Source: Geodermatophilus siccatus
Lineage (GTDB): Bacteria > Actinomycetota > Actinomycetes > Mycobacteriales > Geodermatophilaceae
NCBI RefSeq assembly: GCF_900103785.1
Contig: NZ_FNHE01000010.1
Coordinates: 1 to 64,000, forward strand
Reading direction: 5' to 3'
Length of the DNA: 64,000 bases
Made by a program: the position numbers and the translations under genes. Each line of letters opens with the position of its first letter. Position 1 is the first letter of the stretch. The notes under the pieces were generated by a model, which was not told the origin of the DNA, made no database searches, and saw only the letters and a program-made list of their open reading frames with translations. This document shows, piece after piece, positions 16,571 to 24,244 of this stretch.

Positions 16571-16596
16571 GCGGCCATCTCCGCGGAGATGGCCGC
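16571..16596. terminator. Perfect 26-nt palindrome
   Basis: GCGGCCATCTCCG followed by its exact complement, starting 4 nt after the reductase stop. A closely related 22-nt palindrome is at 23365-23386. It could be a terminator hairpin or a dimeric-protein site upstream of the GH15 gene. Confidence 0.5.
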
Positions 16597-16626
16597 TGCG
16601 ACCGGCAGAGGACGGAGGAACAGCCG

Positions 16627-18849
16627 GTGTTCTCCAGGGACGTGCTCCACGGCAGGCGCCCGGCGCGTGCGCTCCTCGGCGGGGCCGCCGTCGCCGGTGT
16701 CCTCGTCCTCGGTGGCGGCGGGGTGGCCGGGCTCGGTGTCGCCGCGGCGCAGGCAGCGCCGCCGGCGCCGGGGCAACCCGGCGTGGCGGCGACCTGGGCA
16801 CCGGGGGACAAGGACGGGTTCGGCACCGCGATCGGTGCCCTGGACAGCACGGTCTGGTACACCCTCGAGGACGGCACGCTCAGCGAGGTCTTCGCCCCGC
16901 GGATCGACACGCAGAGTTCCCGGGACACCCAGTTCGTCGTCACCGACGGCGCCACCTTCGCCGAGCGCGAGGACGAGGCGACCGAGTCCGTCGTCGAGCT
17001 GGTCGACCCCCGTGCCCTCGTCTACCGGCAGGTCAACACCGCGACCAGCGGCCGCTACCGCATCACCAAGACCTACACCACCGACCCCGACCGGGCCGCG
17101 GTGCTCGTCGACGTCCGCTTCGAGTCCCTCGACGGGCAGCCGTACCAGGTGTACGTGCTGCACGACGTCGGACTGGGCCTGAACGCCAACGACGACACCG
17201 GGCGCTCGGCGGACGGCCGGCTGCTGGCCACCGACGGTGCGTTGAGCAGCGCCGTCACCGCCACGGGCGGTCTCACCGACACCTCCAGCGGGTACCTGGA
17301 GCGCAGCGACGGCTGGACCGACCTGAGGGACGACTTCGTCCTCGACGACCTCTGGGACGCGCCGACCCCCGGCAACGTCGCCCAGATCGGGCGGACCGGC
17401 CTCACCGGTCTGGACGGCGGGCAGCAGCTGACCCTGGCCCTCGGCTTCGGGACGACGGAGGACGACGCCGCGCAGGCCGCCGGCCAGGCGCTGGACCGGG
17501 GCTTCGACGCCGCCCTGCAGGCCTACACCGAGGGCTGGCACGCCTACCTCGACGGCCTCGCCCCGGTACCCGCCAGCGCCGCGCAGTGGCGCACGGAGTA
17601 CCAGGTCTCGGCGATGGTGATCGCGGCGTCGGAGGACAAGACCGTCCGCGGCGGCTTCGTCGCCTCCCCCGGTCGGCCGTGGGCGTGGGCCGACGAGCTG
17701 CAGCAGTTCCCCGTCTACCACGCCGTCTGGTCGCGCGACCTGTACCAGCACGCGACCGCGCTGATCGCCATGGGCGACGTCGCGGCCGCCGACCGGGCCC
17801 TGGACCACCTGTGGACGGTGCAGCAGCGCCCCGACGGGTCGTTCCCGCAGAACGCGCGGCTCGACGGGGAGCCGGTCTTCGGCGGGCTGCAGATGGACGA
17901 GGTCGCCCTGCCGATCGTGCTCGCCTGGCAGCTCGGCCGCACCGGGCCGGCGGACTGGGAGCGGGTGCGGCTCTCGGCGGACTTCCTGGTGGCCGAGGGG
18001 CCGGCGACGGGGCAGGAGCGGTGGGAGAACCTGGGCGGGTACTCGCCGAACACCATCGCCGCGGAGATCGCCGGCCTGGTCACCGCCGCCGACATCGCCC
18101 GCGCCAACGGCGACGGCGCCCGGGCGGACACCTACCTCGCCACGGCCGACGAGTGGCGCGCGGGCCTGGCGGAGTGGACGGTGACCACCACCGGCCCGCT
18201 GTCGTCCGAGCCGTACTTCCTGCGGATCACCGCCGACGGGGACGCCGACGCCGGCACGCAGATCCAGATCGCGGACGGCGGCCCGCTGGTCGACCAGCGC
18301 GAGGTGCTCGACCCGAGCTTCCTGGACCTGGTCCGGCTCGGGGTCCTGCCGGCCGACGACCCGGTCGTCACCACCACGCTGCGCCTGGTCGACGAGCAGC
18401 TGGCCTACGACGCCCTCAACGGCCGGTTCTGGCACCGGGCGAGCTTCGACGGGTACGGGGAGCGGCCCGACGGCACCCAGTGGGAACCGGTGGACCCGGG
18501 CTCGCGGGAGACCATCGGCCGCGGCTGGCCGCTGCTGACCGGGGAGCGCGGCGAGTACGAGGTGGCCCTCGGTGGCGAAGCCGCCGAGAGCACCCAGGAG
18601 CGGCTGGACACGATGGCCCGCTCGGCCGACGACGAGTCGCTGTTCATGGCCGAGCAGGTGTGGGACGACCAGCTGCCGTCGGCCGAGGGCACGGAGTTCG
18701 TGCCGGGGGAGCCGACGTCCTCGGCGACGCCGCTGTCCTGGACCCACGCCGGCTTCGTCCGGCTGGCCCACGCCATCGACGCCGGCCGTCCCGTGGACAC
18801 CCCGTCCGTCGTGGCCTGCCACTTCGGGACGTCGCTCTGCCAGGAATGA
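16627..18849 (+). CDS. Secreted GH15 glucodextranase/glucoamylase-like enzyme
   Basis: 740 residues. A Sec-type signal peptide (RPARALLGGAAVAGVLVLGGGGVAG, cleavage near AQAAP) is followed by a glucodextranase N-terminal beta-domain (WYTLEDGTLSEVFAPRID). A GH15 (alpha/alpha)6 barrel follows, with VWSRDLYQHATALIAMG, LGGYSPNTIAAEIAGLVTA and ETIGRGWPLLTGERGEYE; the likely acid/base Glu residues lie near 650-665 and in the later EQVWDD segment. Family enzymes hydrolyse alpha-1,6 or alpha-1,4 glucans from the non-reducing end. GTG 16627 has GGAGGAA upstream. It stands alone and is convergent with the VWA gene; no polysaccharide cluster surrounds it. Confidence 0.85.
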   Translation: MFSRDVLHGRRPARALLGGAAVAGVLVLGGGGVAGLGVAAAQAAPPAPGQPGVAATWAPGDKDGFGTAIGALDSTVWYTLEDGTLSEVFAPRIDTQSSRDTQFVVTDGATFAEREDEATESVVELVDPRALVYRQVNTATSGRYRITKTYTTDPDRAAVLVDVRFESLDGQPYQVYVLHDVGLGLNANDDTGRSADGRLLATDGALSSAVTATGGLTDTSSGYLERSDGWTDLRDDFVLDDLWDAPTPGNVAQIGRTGLTGLDGGQQLTLALGFGTTEDDAAQAAGQALDRGFDAALQAYTEGWHAYLDGLAPVPASAAQWRTEYQVSAMVIAASEDKTVRGGFVASPGRPWAWADELQQFPVYHAVWSRDLYQHATALIAMGDVAAADRALDHLWTVQQRPDGSFPQNARLDGEPVFGGLQMDEVALPIVLAWQLGRTGPADWERVRLSADFLVAEGPATGQERWENLGGYSPNTIAAEIAGLVTAADIARANGDGARADTYLATADEWRAGLAEWTVTTTGPLSSEPYFLRITADGDADAGTQIQIADGGPLVDQREVLDPSFLDLVRLGVLPADDPVVTTTLRLVDEQLAYDALNGRFWHRASFDGYGERPDGTQWEPVDPGSRETIGRGWPLLTGERGEYEVALGGEAAESTQERLDTMARSADDESLFMAEQVWDDQLPSAEGTEFVPGEPTSSATPLSWTHAGFVRLAHAIDAGRPVDTPSVVACHFGTSLCQE

Positions 18850-18855
18850 CGGGTC

Positions 18856-18912
18856 GGCCCCCTGCAGGGTCCCGCCACGAGCCTGCGAGTGACGGGGGGC
18901 AGGGGGTCTTCC
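18856..18912 (-). repeat. Stop-anchored palindromic element, copy 7
   Basis: Ends one base before the VWA stop codon (18913). On the minus strand: GAAGACCCCCTGCC, core CTCGCAGGCTCG, closing GGGGGCC. It fills the space between convergent genes. Confidence 0.6.
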
Positions 18913-20424
18913 TCAGCGGGAGGAGGCGCGGGTGACGACGTCGGTCGCCCAGCTCTCCAGCCCCGAGTGGTCGCGGATGACCTCGACCCGGTCGCAGCTC
19001 TCCGCGTAGGCCGGCAGGTCGCAGCCGCCCAGCGCCCACGAGTAGCGCGGCTCCGGGGTCAGCCAGATCGTCTCGCGCACCCGGCGGGTCAGGTCGGCGA
19101 AGACGTCCAGCCGGGGGGCGTTGCCGTTGCCCCGGCCGTCGCCGAGCACCAGCAGCGTCGAGCGGCGGGTGAACGCGCCGGAGTGGTCGGCGGCGAGCGT
19201 GGCGAACACCGCGCCGTAGTCGCTGGAGGCGTCCACGTCGATGACGTCGCCGCCGAAGACCAGGCCCAGGGCGTGCTCCAGCGGGTGCTCGTCGAACAGG
19301 TCGGTGATCTCGACGACGTCGTCCACGAACGCGAAGGTGCGCACCTGCGCGAACAGGTCCTGCAGCGCGTGGACGACGTGCAGCGTGAACCGCGCCGTCG
19401 TCCGCACCGACAGGCTGACGTCGGCGACCACGACCAGCCGCGGCTTGTCCTCGGCGAGCCGGGTGGTGACGGGCCGGAAGGGGACTCCGTCGTAGCGCAG
19501 GTTGCGCCGCATCGTGCGGGCGACGTCGACCCGCCCGCGCGGGGACTGCCGCTTCTTGTGCGTCAGACCGCCGTGCAGCGAGGTGGCCAGCCGGCGCAGC
19601 GACTCCTCGATCCGCGCCCGCTCGGCCTCGGTCACCTTCTCCACCGGCGCGCGGGCCAGCTCGCGCTCCTCGACGGCGACGTCGGTCATCTCGGCGAGCT
19701 TCTGCAGGTGCGCGGCGAGCAGCTCGGGGAGGTCCTCGATGACGCCGGCGAGCTGGCGCCGCAGCGCCTCGGCCACCTCGGGGTCCAGGTCGCCGACCGG
19801 GTCGGCCAGCCAGTCCCGCAGCGCCTGCTGCTGGGCCACCGACAGCTCCAGGTCCAGCTGGGTGCCCCCGCCGCGCACCAGGTCGCCGGGCAGGCCGGGG
19901 TCGTGCAGCCGCGACACCTCCAGCTGCACCTTCTGAGCGTCGTCCGCCGGCCCGCCGCGGCTCTCCGAGGACAGCACGATCTGCTGGGTCAGGGAGGCCA
20001 GGTCGACCTTGTTGGCCTCCTGGTGCAGGTTGTACTGCGCCGCGAGGTCCTCGGGCTTGAAGAACTCCTTGATGTCGACCGGCTTGCCGTGGCTGTGCCC
20101 CTCCTGCACGTCGGCGGCGGGGTCCGGCGACCAGGTCATCCGCTGCAGCTCGCCGGTGTCGGCCAGGTCGTCGTGGGCGTGCCCGTGCCCCTCGTCCGCG
20201 TCGACCACCGCCCGCAGGCCGAAGAAGCGGGCGAAGGTGTCGGCGAAGACCTCGGCGTCCCGGCGGTCCTTGAGCAGCGCCGCGCCGAGCGCGGCCTCCA
20301 GCGCGAGCCGGTCGCTCACCCCGACCGCGGCCGCGGCGTCGAAGGCGTCGATCGCCTCCGCCGTCGAGATCCGCATCCCGCGCAGTCGCAGCAGCCGGAC
20401 GAAACGGTGCAGGGCCCCCTCCAC
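18913..20424 (-). CDS. VWA domain protein (CoxE-like) of the methanol dehydrogenase module
   Basis: 503 residues from GTG 20424, whose codon is separated from the upstream MoxR stop by one base. An N-terminal helical domain (VEGALHRFVRLLRLRGMRIS) leads to two short His clusters (EGHGHAHDD, EGHSHG), a charged middle, and a C-terminal VWA domain with a MIDAS variant DVSLSV near 335 and DGRGNGN later. The third MIDAS-motif residue is Leu rather than Gly. It is the partner of the His-tailed MoxR upstream, and both follow an Mno-type dehydrogenase on the same strand. The His clusters in both partners suggest metal handling. Confidence 0.82.
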   Translation of the reverse strand: MEGALHRFVRLLRLRGMRISTAEAIDAFDAAAAVGVSDRLALEAALGAALLKDRRDAEVFADTFARFFGLRAVVDADEGHGHAHDDLADTGELQRMTWSPDPAADVQEGHSHGKPVDIKEFFKPEDLAAQYNLHQEANKVDLASLTQQIVLSSESRGGPADDAQKVQLEVSRLHDPGLPGDLVRGGGTQLDLELSVAQQQALRDWLADPVGDLDPEVAEALRRQLAGVIEDLPELLAAHLQKLAEMTDVAVEERELARAPVEKVTEAERARIEESLRRLATSLHGGLTHKKRQSPRGRVDVARTMRRNLRYDGVPFRPVTTRLAEDKPRLVVVADVSLSVRTTARFTLHVVHALQDLFAQVRTFAFVDDVVEITDLFDEHPLEHALGLVFGGDVIDVDASSDYGAVFATLAADHSGAFTRRSTLLVLGDGRGNGNAPRLDVFADLTRRVRETIWLTPEPRYSWALGGCDLPAYAESCDRVEVIRDHSGLESWATDVVTRASSR

Positions 20425-20425
20425 C

Positions 20426-21673
20426 TCAGACCGGCCGCCGTCGCGTGCCGCCCCCGCGGTTGGGGGCGAACGAGCGGGCACCCTGGCCGGCGCGGACCTG
20501 GCGCGGGGGAGCCGGCGTCCCGGACTCGGTCGGCGCCTGCTGGCCGTAGTAGTTCTCGTCGTGCCGGCCCGGCCGGTCCTTCGCCGCGCGCGCCCGGCGG
20601 CCGTCGTCCTCGTGGTCGTGGTCGTGGTCATGGGAGTGCCCGCCGTGGGTGTGCGCCCCGTGCGAGTGGGGATGCCCGTGCGCGTGGTCGTGCCCGTGCC
20701 CCAGGGACTCGGGCACCGTCGCGTTCGGGTCGACCAGCCGGGGCAGCGCCTCGCGGGAGCGCTGCACGTCGCGCTCGTACTTGGCGACGACGGAGACGGT
20801 GTCGCCGAGCACCCCGGCGTCCAGCTCGCTCACGCCCAGGACGGCGAGGGTGCGGGCCCAGTCGATCGTCTCGGAGATGCTCGGGGCCTTGCGCAGGTCT
20901 AGGCCGCGCAGCCCGCGGACGATCTCGACCAGCCGCTGCGCCGCCGCGTCGTCCAGGCCGGTCTGCTTCGAGCGCAGGATCTCCAGCTCGCGGTCGGCGT
21001 CGGGGTACTCGAGGAACAGGTGCAGGCAGCGGCGCTTGAGCGCTGCCGAGAGGTCGCGGGTGTTGTTCGAGGTCAGGACGACGTAGGGCGGCGCCTTGGC
21101 GACGAACGTGCCGATCTCGGGCACCGACACCTGGTACTCCGCGAGCATCTCCAGCAGCACCGCCTCCAGGGCCTCGTCGGCGCGGTCGACCTCGTCGACC
21201 AGCAGAACGACCGGCTCCTCGGAGCGGACCGCCTCCAGCAGCGGGCGCGGGGCGAGGAATCGCTCGTTGAAGAACGCGCTGTCCGCGCCGGCGATCCGGT
21301 CGACGGCGTCCGCCAGGGTGGAGGTGTCCTCCAGCAGCTCGGCCGCCTTGTCCCGCAGGATCTGCGTGTAGAGCAGCTGCTTGCCGTAGTCCCACTCGTA
21401 GAGGGCCTTGGTCTCGTCCTGCCCCTCGTAGCACTGCAGGCGCAGCAGCCTGCGCCCGGTGGCGGCGGCCAGCGTCTTGGCCAGCTCGGTCTTGCCGACG
21501 CCGGCCGGGCCCTCCAGCAGCAGCGGCTTGGCCAGGCGGGACATCACGAAGGTCGTCGTCGCCAGCCGCCGGTCGGCGATGTAGCCGTGCTCGGCGAAGG
21601 CGCGGGCGACGTCGTCGGGGGAGGTGAAGTCGGAGGTGGGGACGGCGTCGGCGGGCACGGGCTGGACGGTCAC
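20426..21673 (-). CDS. MoxR-type AAA+ ATPase with His-rich tail
   Basis: 415 residues. AAA+ core at 20-310: Walker A GPAGVGKT (55-62), Walker B LLVDEVD (157-163), sensor LTSNNT (200-205) and SAALKRR. It is close to the CoxD-like ATPase at 719. A C-terminal extension carries 14 His within residues 326-354, mixed with Asp, Gly and Ser, then a basic tail ending GGGTRRRPV. His tails of this type bind Zn, Ni or Co in metallochaperones; none is usual for MoxR ATPases to my knowledge. GTG 21673 follows GAGGAG and overlaps the stop of a repeat-encoded mini-ORF. Inferred role: metal delivery or activation of the neighbouring Mno-type enzyme. Confidence 0.87.
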   Translation of the reverse strand: MTVQPVPADAVPTSDFTSPDDVARAFAEHGYIADRRLATTTFVMSRLAKPLLLEGPAGVGKTELAKTLAAATGRRLLRLQCYEGQDETKALYEWDYGKQLLYTQILRDKAAELLEDTSTLADAVDRIAGADSAFFNERFLAPRPLLEAVRSEEPVVLLVDEVDRADEALEAVLLEMLAEYQVSVPEIGTFVAKAPPYVVLTSNNTRDLSAALKRRCLHLFLEYPDADRELEILRSKQTGLDDAAAQRLVEIVRGLRGLDLRKAPSISETIDWARTLAVLGVSELDAGVLGDTVSVVAKYERDVQRSREALPRLVDPNATVPESLGHGHDHAHGHPHSHGAHTHGGHSHDHDHDHEDDGRRARAAKDRPGRHDENYYGQQAPTESGTPAPPRQVRAGQGARSFAPNRGGGTRRRPV

Positions 21674-21750
21674 GCGTTCTCCTCGCTGGCGCTCGTCGTC
21701 CGCGCGCCCAGGGGTGCTGTGTCTCCGGGTGACCTCGCGAGCTCGGTCAC
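21670..21750 (-). CDS. Repeat-encoded mini-ORF A, coupled to moxR
   Basis: A 26-residue frame (MTELARSPGDTAPLGARTT...) whose TGA overlaps the GTG of moxR as GTGA. It is one unit of a 77-nt tandem duplication. GAGGAG precedes its own GTG. It may act as a coupling cistron rather than a functional peptide. Confidence 0.3.
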   Translation of the reverse strand: MTELARSPGDTAPLGARTTSASEENA

Positions 21751-21829
21751 GGGTTCTCCTCGCTGGCGCTCGTCGTCCGCGCGCCCAGGGGTGCTGTGTC
21801 TCCGGGTGACCTCGCGAGCTCGGTCACGG
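21676..21829 (-). repeat. 77-nt tandem duplication before moxR
   Basis: Two apparently identical 77-nt copies at 21676-21752 and 21753-21829. Each contains a ribosome site GAGGAG, a GTG start, and the palindromic GTGACC...GGTCAC. The unit length equals 27 codons minus the 4-nt GTGA overlap, so the chain of coupled frames is preserved. Confidence 0.85.
21747..21827 (-). CDS. Repeat-encoded mini-ORF B, coupled to mini-ORF A
   Basis: Same 26-residue frame as mini-ORF A except the last residue (Pro instead of Ala). Its TGA overlaps the GTG of mini-ORF A. It lies 65 nt downstream of the methanol dehydrogenase stop codon. Confidence 0.3.
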   Translation of the reverse strand: MTELARSPGDTAPLGARTTSASEENP

Positions 21830-21892
21830 GCTCCTCGTCGGGAGGGTGGGGCGGGGTGAGCAGGCGGCGCACCCCGCCCCACCGGGGTCGGA

Positions 21893-23185
21893 TCAGCTGA
21901 GGAGGTCGTCCAGGTCGCCGTTCATGCAGTGCTCGACCACCGGGCGGACGGTCTCGAACGTGCACTCCTTGGCGTTGCCCGGGGTGCAGGCGTCGCCGAG
22001 GACGTGGTTGGTGATGCGGTCGACGTCGGTGTCGTCGCCCTTGATCACCGAGGCGTTCTCGTAGAACTTGGTCGGGCCCTGGCCCAGCCGGTTCTTCGAG
22101 TAGCTGTCCTGGGTGACGTCGGTGAACTTCTCCGGGATGCCGACGTCGCGCAGCAGTCGGATCGCGGCGGCCAGCGCCGCGTCGGCGGCCTGGGGGGCGG
22201 TCATGCCGTGGGTGTCGACCCCCATGGCCTCGGCGATGTCGGCGAAGCGCTGGTACTGGGTGGGCATGTTGAACGCCCACACGCGGGGCAGCGCGATGGC
22301 GTTGTTCAGGCCGTGGTGGGTGTCGTAGAAGGCGCTCACCGCGTGGCTGATCGAGTGGATGATGCCGAGGCCGCCGGAGTTGAACGCCTGGGCGGCGATG
22401 TACTGCGCGTACATCATCCCCTCGCGGCCGGCGAGGTCCTGGCCGTTCCACACCGCCTGGCGCAGGTGCTCCGAGGTGAGCTTGATGGCGTACAGCGCGT
22501 TGCCCAGGGAGGGCTGGAAGTTCAGCCGGGAGACGTAGGGCTCGCTGGCGTGCGCCAGGACGTCGAAGCCGCACTGCGCGGTGTAGTCGATCGGGCAGTC
22601 GTAGTAGAGGACCGGGTCGTCGATCGCCAGCGTCGTCACCGAGGTGTCGTCGAACGCCACGTACTTGTGCGGGTTGTCCGGGTCGGTCGTGGTGTCGGTG
22701 ATGACGTAGGCCCAGCTGGTCTCCGAGCCGGTGCCGGCCGTGGTGGAGACGGCGATGTGCGGCGGGTTCCTCGGGTTCTCCGACTGGTTGAAGCCCTCGA
22801 ACTCGTTGACGCTGCGGCCGTCGTGGGCCACCGAGATCCGCGCGCCCTTGCAGGCGTCGTGGCTGGAGCCGCCGCCGATGGAGACGAAGCTGTCGCACTC
22901 GTTCTCCTGGTACAGCGCCACGGCGTCCATGACGTTGTAGTCCTTGGGGTTCGACTCGACCTTGTCGTAGACCACGACATCGAGGCCGTGGTACTTCATC
23001 GACTCGGCGATCTTGTGGACGACGTCCGTGCCGCGCAGGCCCGACGTCATGATCAGCGTCCGCTTGAAGCCCAGCTTGAGGGCCTCCGGGCCGATGATCT
23101 CGTGCGCGCCGGGGCCCATCAGGGCCCGCGGGAACGGGTGGAACTCCTTGATCGGGAAGGGCTTGAGGAGTTCTTCGACCTTCAT
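21893..23185 (-). CDS. mno: Mno-type NDMA-dependent methanol dehydrogenase
   Basis: 430 residues, close in length and sequence style to the methanol:NDMA oxidoreductases of Mycobacterium and Amycolatopsis (group III iron-type dehydrogenases, decameric, metal-containing, with tightly bound NADPH). Cofactor motif SIGGGSSHDACKG near 98-110; metal-ligand region CGFDVLAHASEPYVS near 203-217 and HSISHAVSAFYDTHHGLNNAIALPRV near 275-300. Enzymes of this class need mycofactocin to turn over in vivo. It heads a minus-strand series with MoxR and VWA and lies 0.9 kb from mftA, back to back with mftR. ATG 23185 has only a weak AAGGA ribosome site. Physiological substrates could be methanol or other short alcohols. 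Confidence 0.9.
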   Translation of the reverse strand: MKVEELLKPFPIKEFHPFPRALMGPGAHEIIGPEALKLGFKRTLIMTSGLRGTDVVHKIAESMKYHGLDVVVYDKVESNPKDYNVMDAVALYQENECDSFVSIGGGSSHDACKGARISVAHDGRSVNEFEGFNQSENPRNPPHIAVSTTAGTGSETSWAYVITDTTTDPDNPHKYVAFDDTSVTTLAIDDPVLYYDCPIDYTAQCGFDVLAHASEPYVSRLNFQPSLGNALYAIKLTSEHLRQAVWNGQDLAGREGMMYAQYIAAQAFNSGGLGIIHSISHAVSAFYDTHHGLNNAIALPRVWAFNMPTQYQRFADIAEAMGVDTHGMTAPQAADAALAAAIRLLRDVGIPEKFTDVTQDSYSKNRLGQGPTKFYENASVIKGDDTDVDRITNHVLGDACTPGNAKECTFETVRPVVEHCMNGDLDDLLS

Positions 23186-23311
23186 GGCGGGGTCCTTCCT
23201 GCCTGCCTGCGGGGAGCCGTCGGCGCGGACGGTATGAGCGGCGTTCCCCCTCGCGGCAGGGGCGGACGGGAGGAACCGGCCGTCCGGAGGAGCAGGTCGG
23301 CCCGCCCGGTG

Positions 23312-23386
23312 AGGTGCACCTGCCCGACCGGGCAGGGGAAGGACGCCGTCGCGGCCATGTCCGCGGCCATGTCCGCGGAGATGGCC
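23312..23386. promoter_or_regulatory. Palindromes in the mno upstream region
   Basis: AGGTGCACCT (23312-23321), CCTGCCC-GACC-GGGCAGG (23319-23336) and a 22-nt near-perfect palindrome (23365-23386, one mismatch) related to 16571-16596; GGCCATGTCCGC is repeated directly before it. The last may end mftR transcription; the first two are operator candidates for mno. Confidence 0.4.
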
Positions 23387-23395
23387 GGGAGGGTG

Positions 23396-23995
23396 TCAAC
23401 CGGTCGGCGTGCGCAGGCCGGGGAAGCCCAGGGCCAGCTGGTCGAAGGCCGCGTGCAGGGCGGCGGCCAGCGTCGTCGTCCCGTCGGCCAGCCAGACCTC
23501 GAACGCGGTCGTCGCGGCCGCGCGGGTGGTGGTCGCGACCAGCCGGGGGAGCAGTGCTCCCGGGGACTGGCCGGTGCGGCGGGCGACGTGCTCGGCGACC
23601 ACCCGGTCGACGTCGGCGTAGCGGACCTGCGAGTGGGCCTGCAGCGCCGGCTCGCCGAGGATGAGCGCCATCCGCTGTCGCAGGGTCGGCAGGTCCTCGG
23701 CGGCGTAGTCGTTCACCTCGACGTAGGCCGCGCAGATCGAGGCGAGCACCGGCTGGTCGTCGCGGGTGGCCGCCAGGAGTGCCTCCAGCCGGGCGACGTG
23801 CGCCTCGAACTCGCCCCAGACCGCGTCGGCCTTGGTGGCGAAGCAGCGGAAGAACGTGCGCCGGCTGATCCCCGCGGCGTCGGCGATCTCGTCGGCGGTG
23901 ACCTGCTCGAAGCCGGTCCGCGTGAACAGCTCCAGGGCCGCCTGCTGGACGCGGGCGCGGGTGTCGCCGCGCACGTCCGCGGGCGCCTCGGTCAC
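23396..23995 (-). CDS. mftR: TetR-family mycofactocin regulator
   Basis: 199 residues from GTG 23995 (GTG 24013 would add six). TetR HTH: RARVQQAALELFTRTGFEQVTADEIADAAGISRRTFFRCFATKAD near 12-55, with the FFRCF variant often seen in the mycofactocin-linked TetR group. The ligand domain is about 140 residues, ending GFPGLRTPTG. It is divergent from mftA, which is the usual placement of mftR. MftR of mycobacteria represses the mft operon and is released by long-chain acyl-CoA; whether this one shares that ligand is unknown. Weak ribosome site ATGGGG precedes 23995. Confidence 0.85.
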   Translation of the reverse strand: MTEAPADVRGDTRARVQQAALELFTRTGFEQVTADEIADAAGISRRTFFRCFATKADAVWGEFEAHVARLEALLAATRDDQPVLASICAAYVEVNDYAAEDLPTLRQRMALILGEPALQAHSQVRYADVDRVVAEHVARRTGQSPGALLPRLVATTTRAAATTAFEVWLADGTTTLAAALHAAFDQLALGFPGLRTPTG

Positions 23996-24058
23996 GGCCC
24001 CATCTTGCGTCACGGACACGCGGGGGACGGCGCGCCGCGGCGACAGACCGGTGTTGCC

Positions 24059-24118
24059 GGTGGCACTCGGTGTCACTAACGTCCCCGCCACCCCGTAATC
24101 CAGATCACAGGAGGCGCC
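24059..24118 (+). promoter_or_regulatory. mftA leader and candidate MftR site
   Basis: GGTGGCAC (24059-24066) and GGTGTCAC (24069-24076) form a direct repeat of 10-nt period in the mftR-mftA intergenic region, a plausible place for a TetR-type operator. AGGAGG at 24110-24114 is a strong ribosome site for mftA GTG 24119. Confidence 0.4.
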
Positions 24119-24244
24119 GTGCCCGAGAACGACGACACGCAGGCCGTGAGCAGCCGGGAGGCGGCCCCCGCGGTCGAGGAGGCCCTGGTCGAGGAGTCCC
24201 TCGTCGAGGAGGTCTCGATCGACGGCATGTGCGGGGTGTACTGA
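24119..24244 (+). CDS. mftA: Mycofactocin precursor peptide
   Basis: 41 residues: an acidic leader (EEALVEESLVEEVS) and the invariant C-terminus IDGMCGVY, whose last Val40-Tyr41 become the redox-active core after decarboxylation and cyclisation by MftC and cleavage by MftE. GTG start with AGGAGG four bases upstream. Too short for routine gene callers, but the C-terminal signature is decisive. It is divergent from mftR and overlaps the likely start of mftB. Confidence 0.97.
   Translation: MPENDDTQAVSSREAAPAVEEALVEESLVEEVSIDGMCGVY

Noticed and set aside
15568-18822. A minus-strand open frame of more than 1000 codons
   Set aside because: It is antisense to the aldo/keto reductase and GH15 genes, has a composition typical of GC-rich shadow frames and shows no domain. 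The plus-strand genes have clear motifs.
21676-21829. Duplication seen as an insertion-sequence footprint
   Set aside because: The 77-nt copies are head to tail with no transposase or terminal inverted repeats nearby.
24070-24228. N-terminal extension of mftB through the mftA region
   Set aside because: This frame gives an Arg-rich nonsense sequence, while the other frame encodes MftA with its IDGMCGVY end. mftB is started at 24229.
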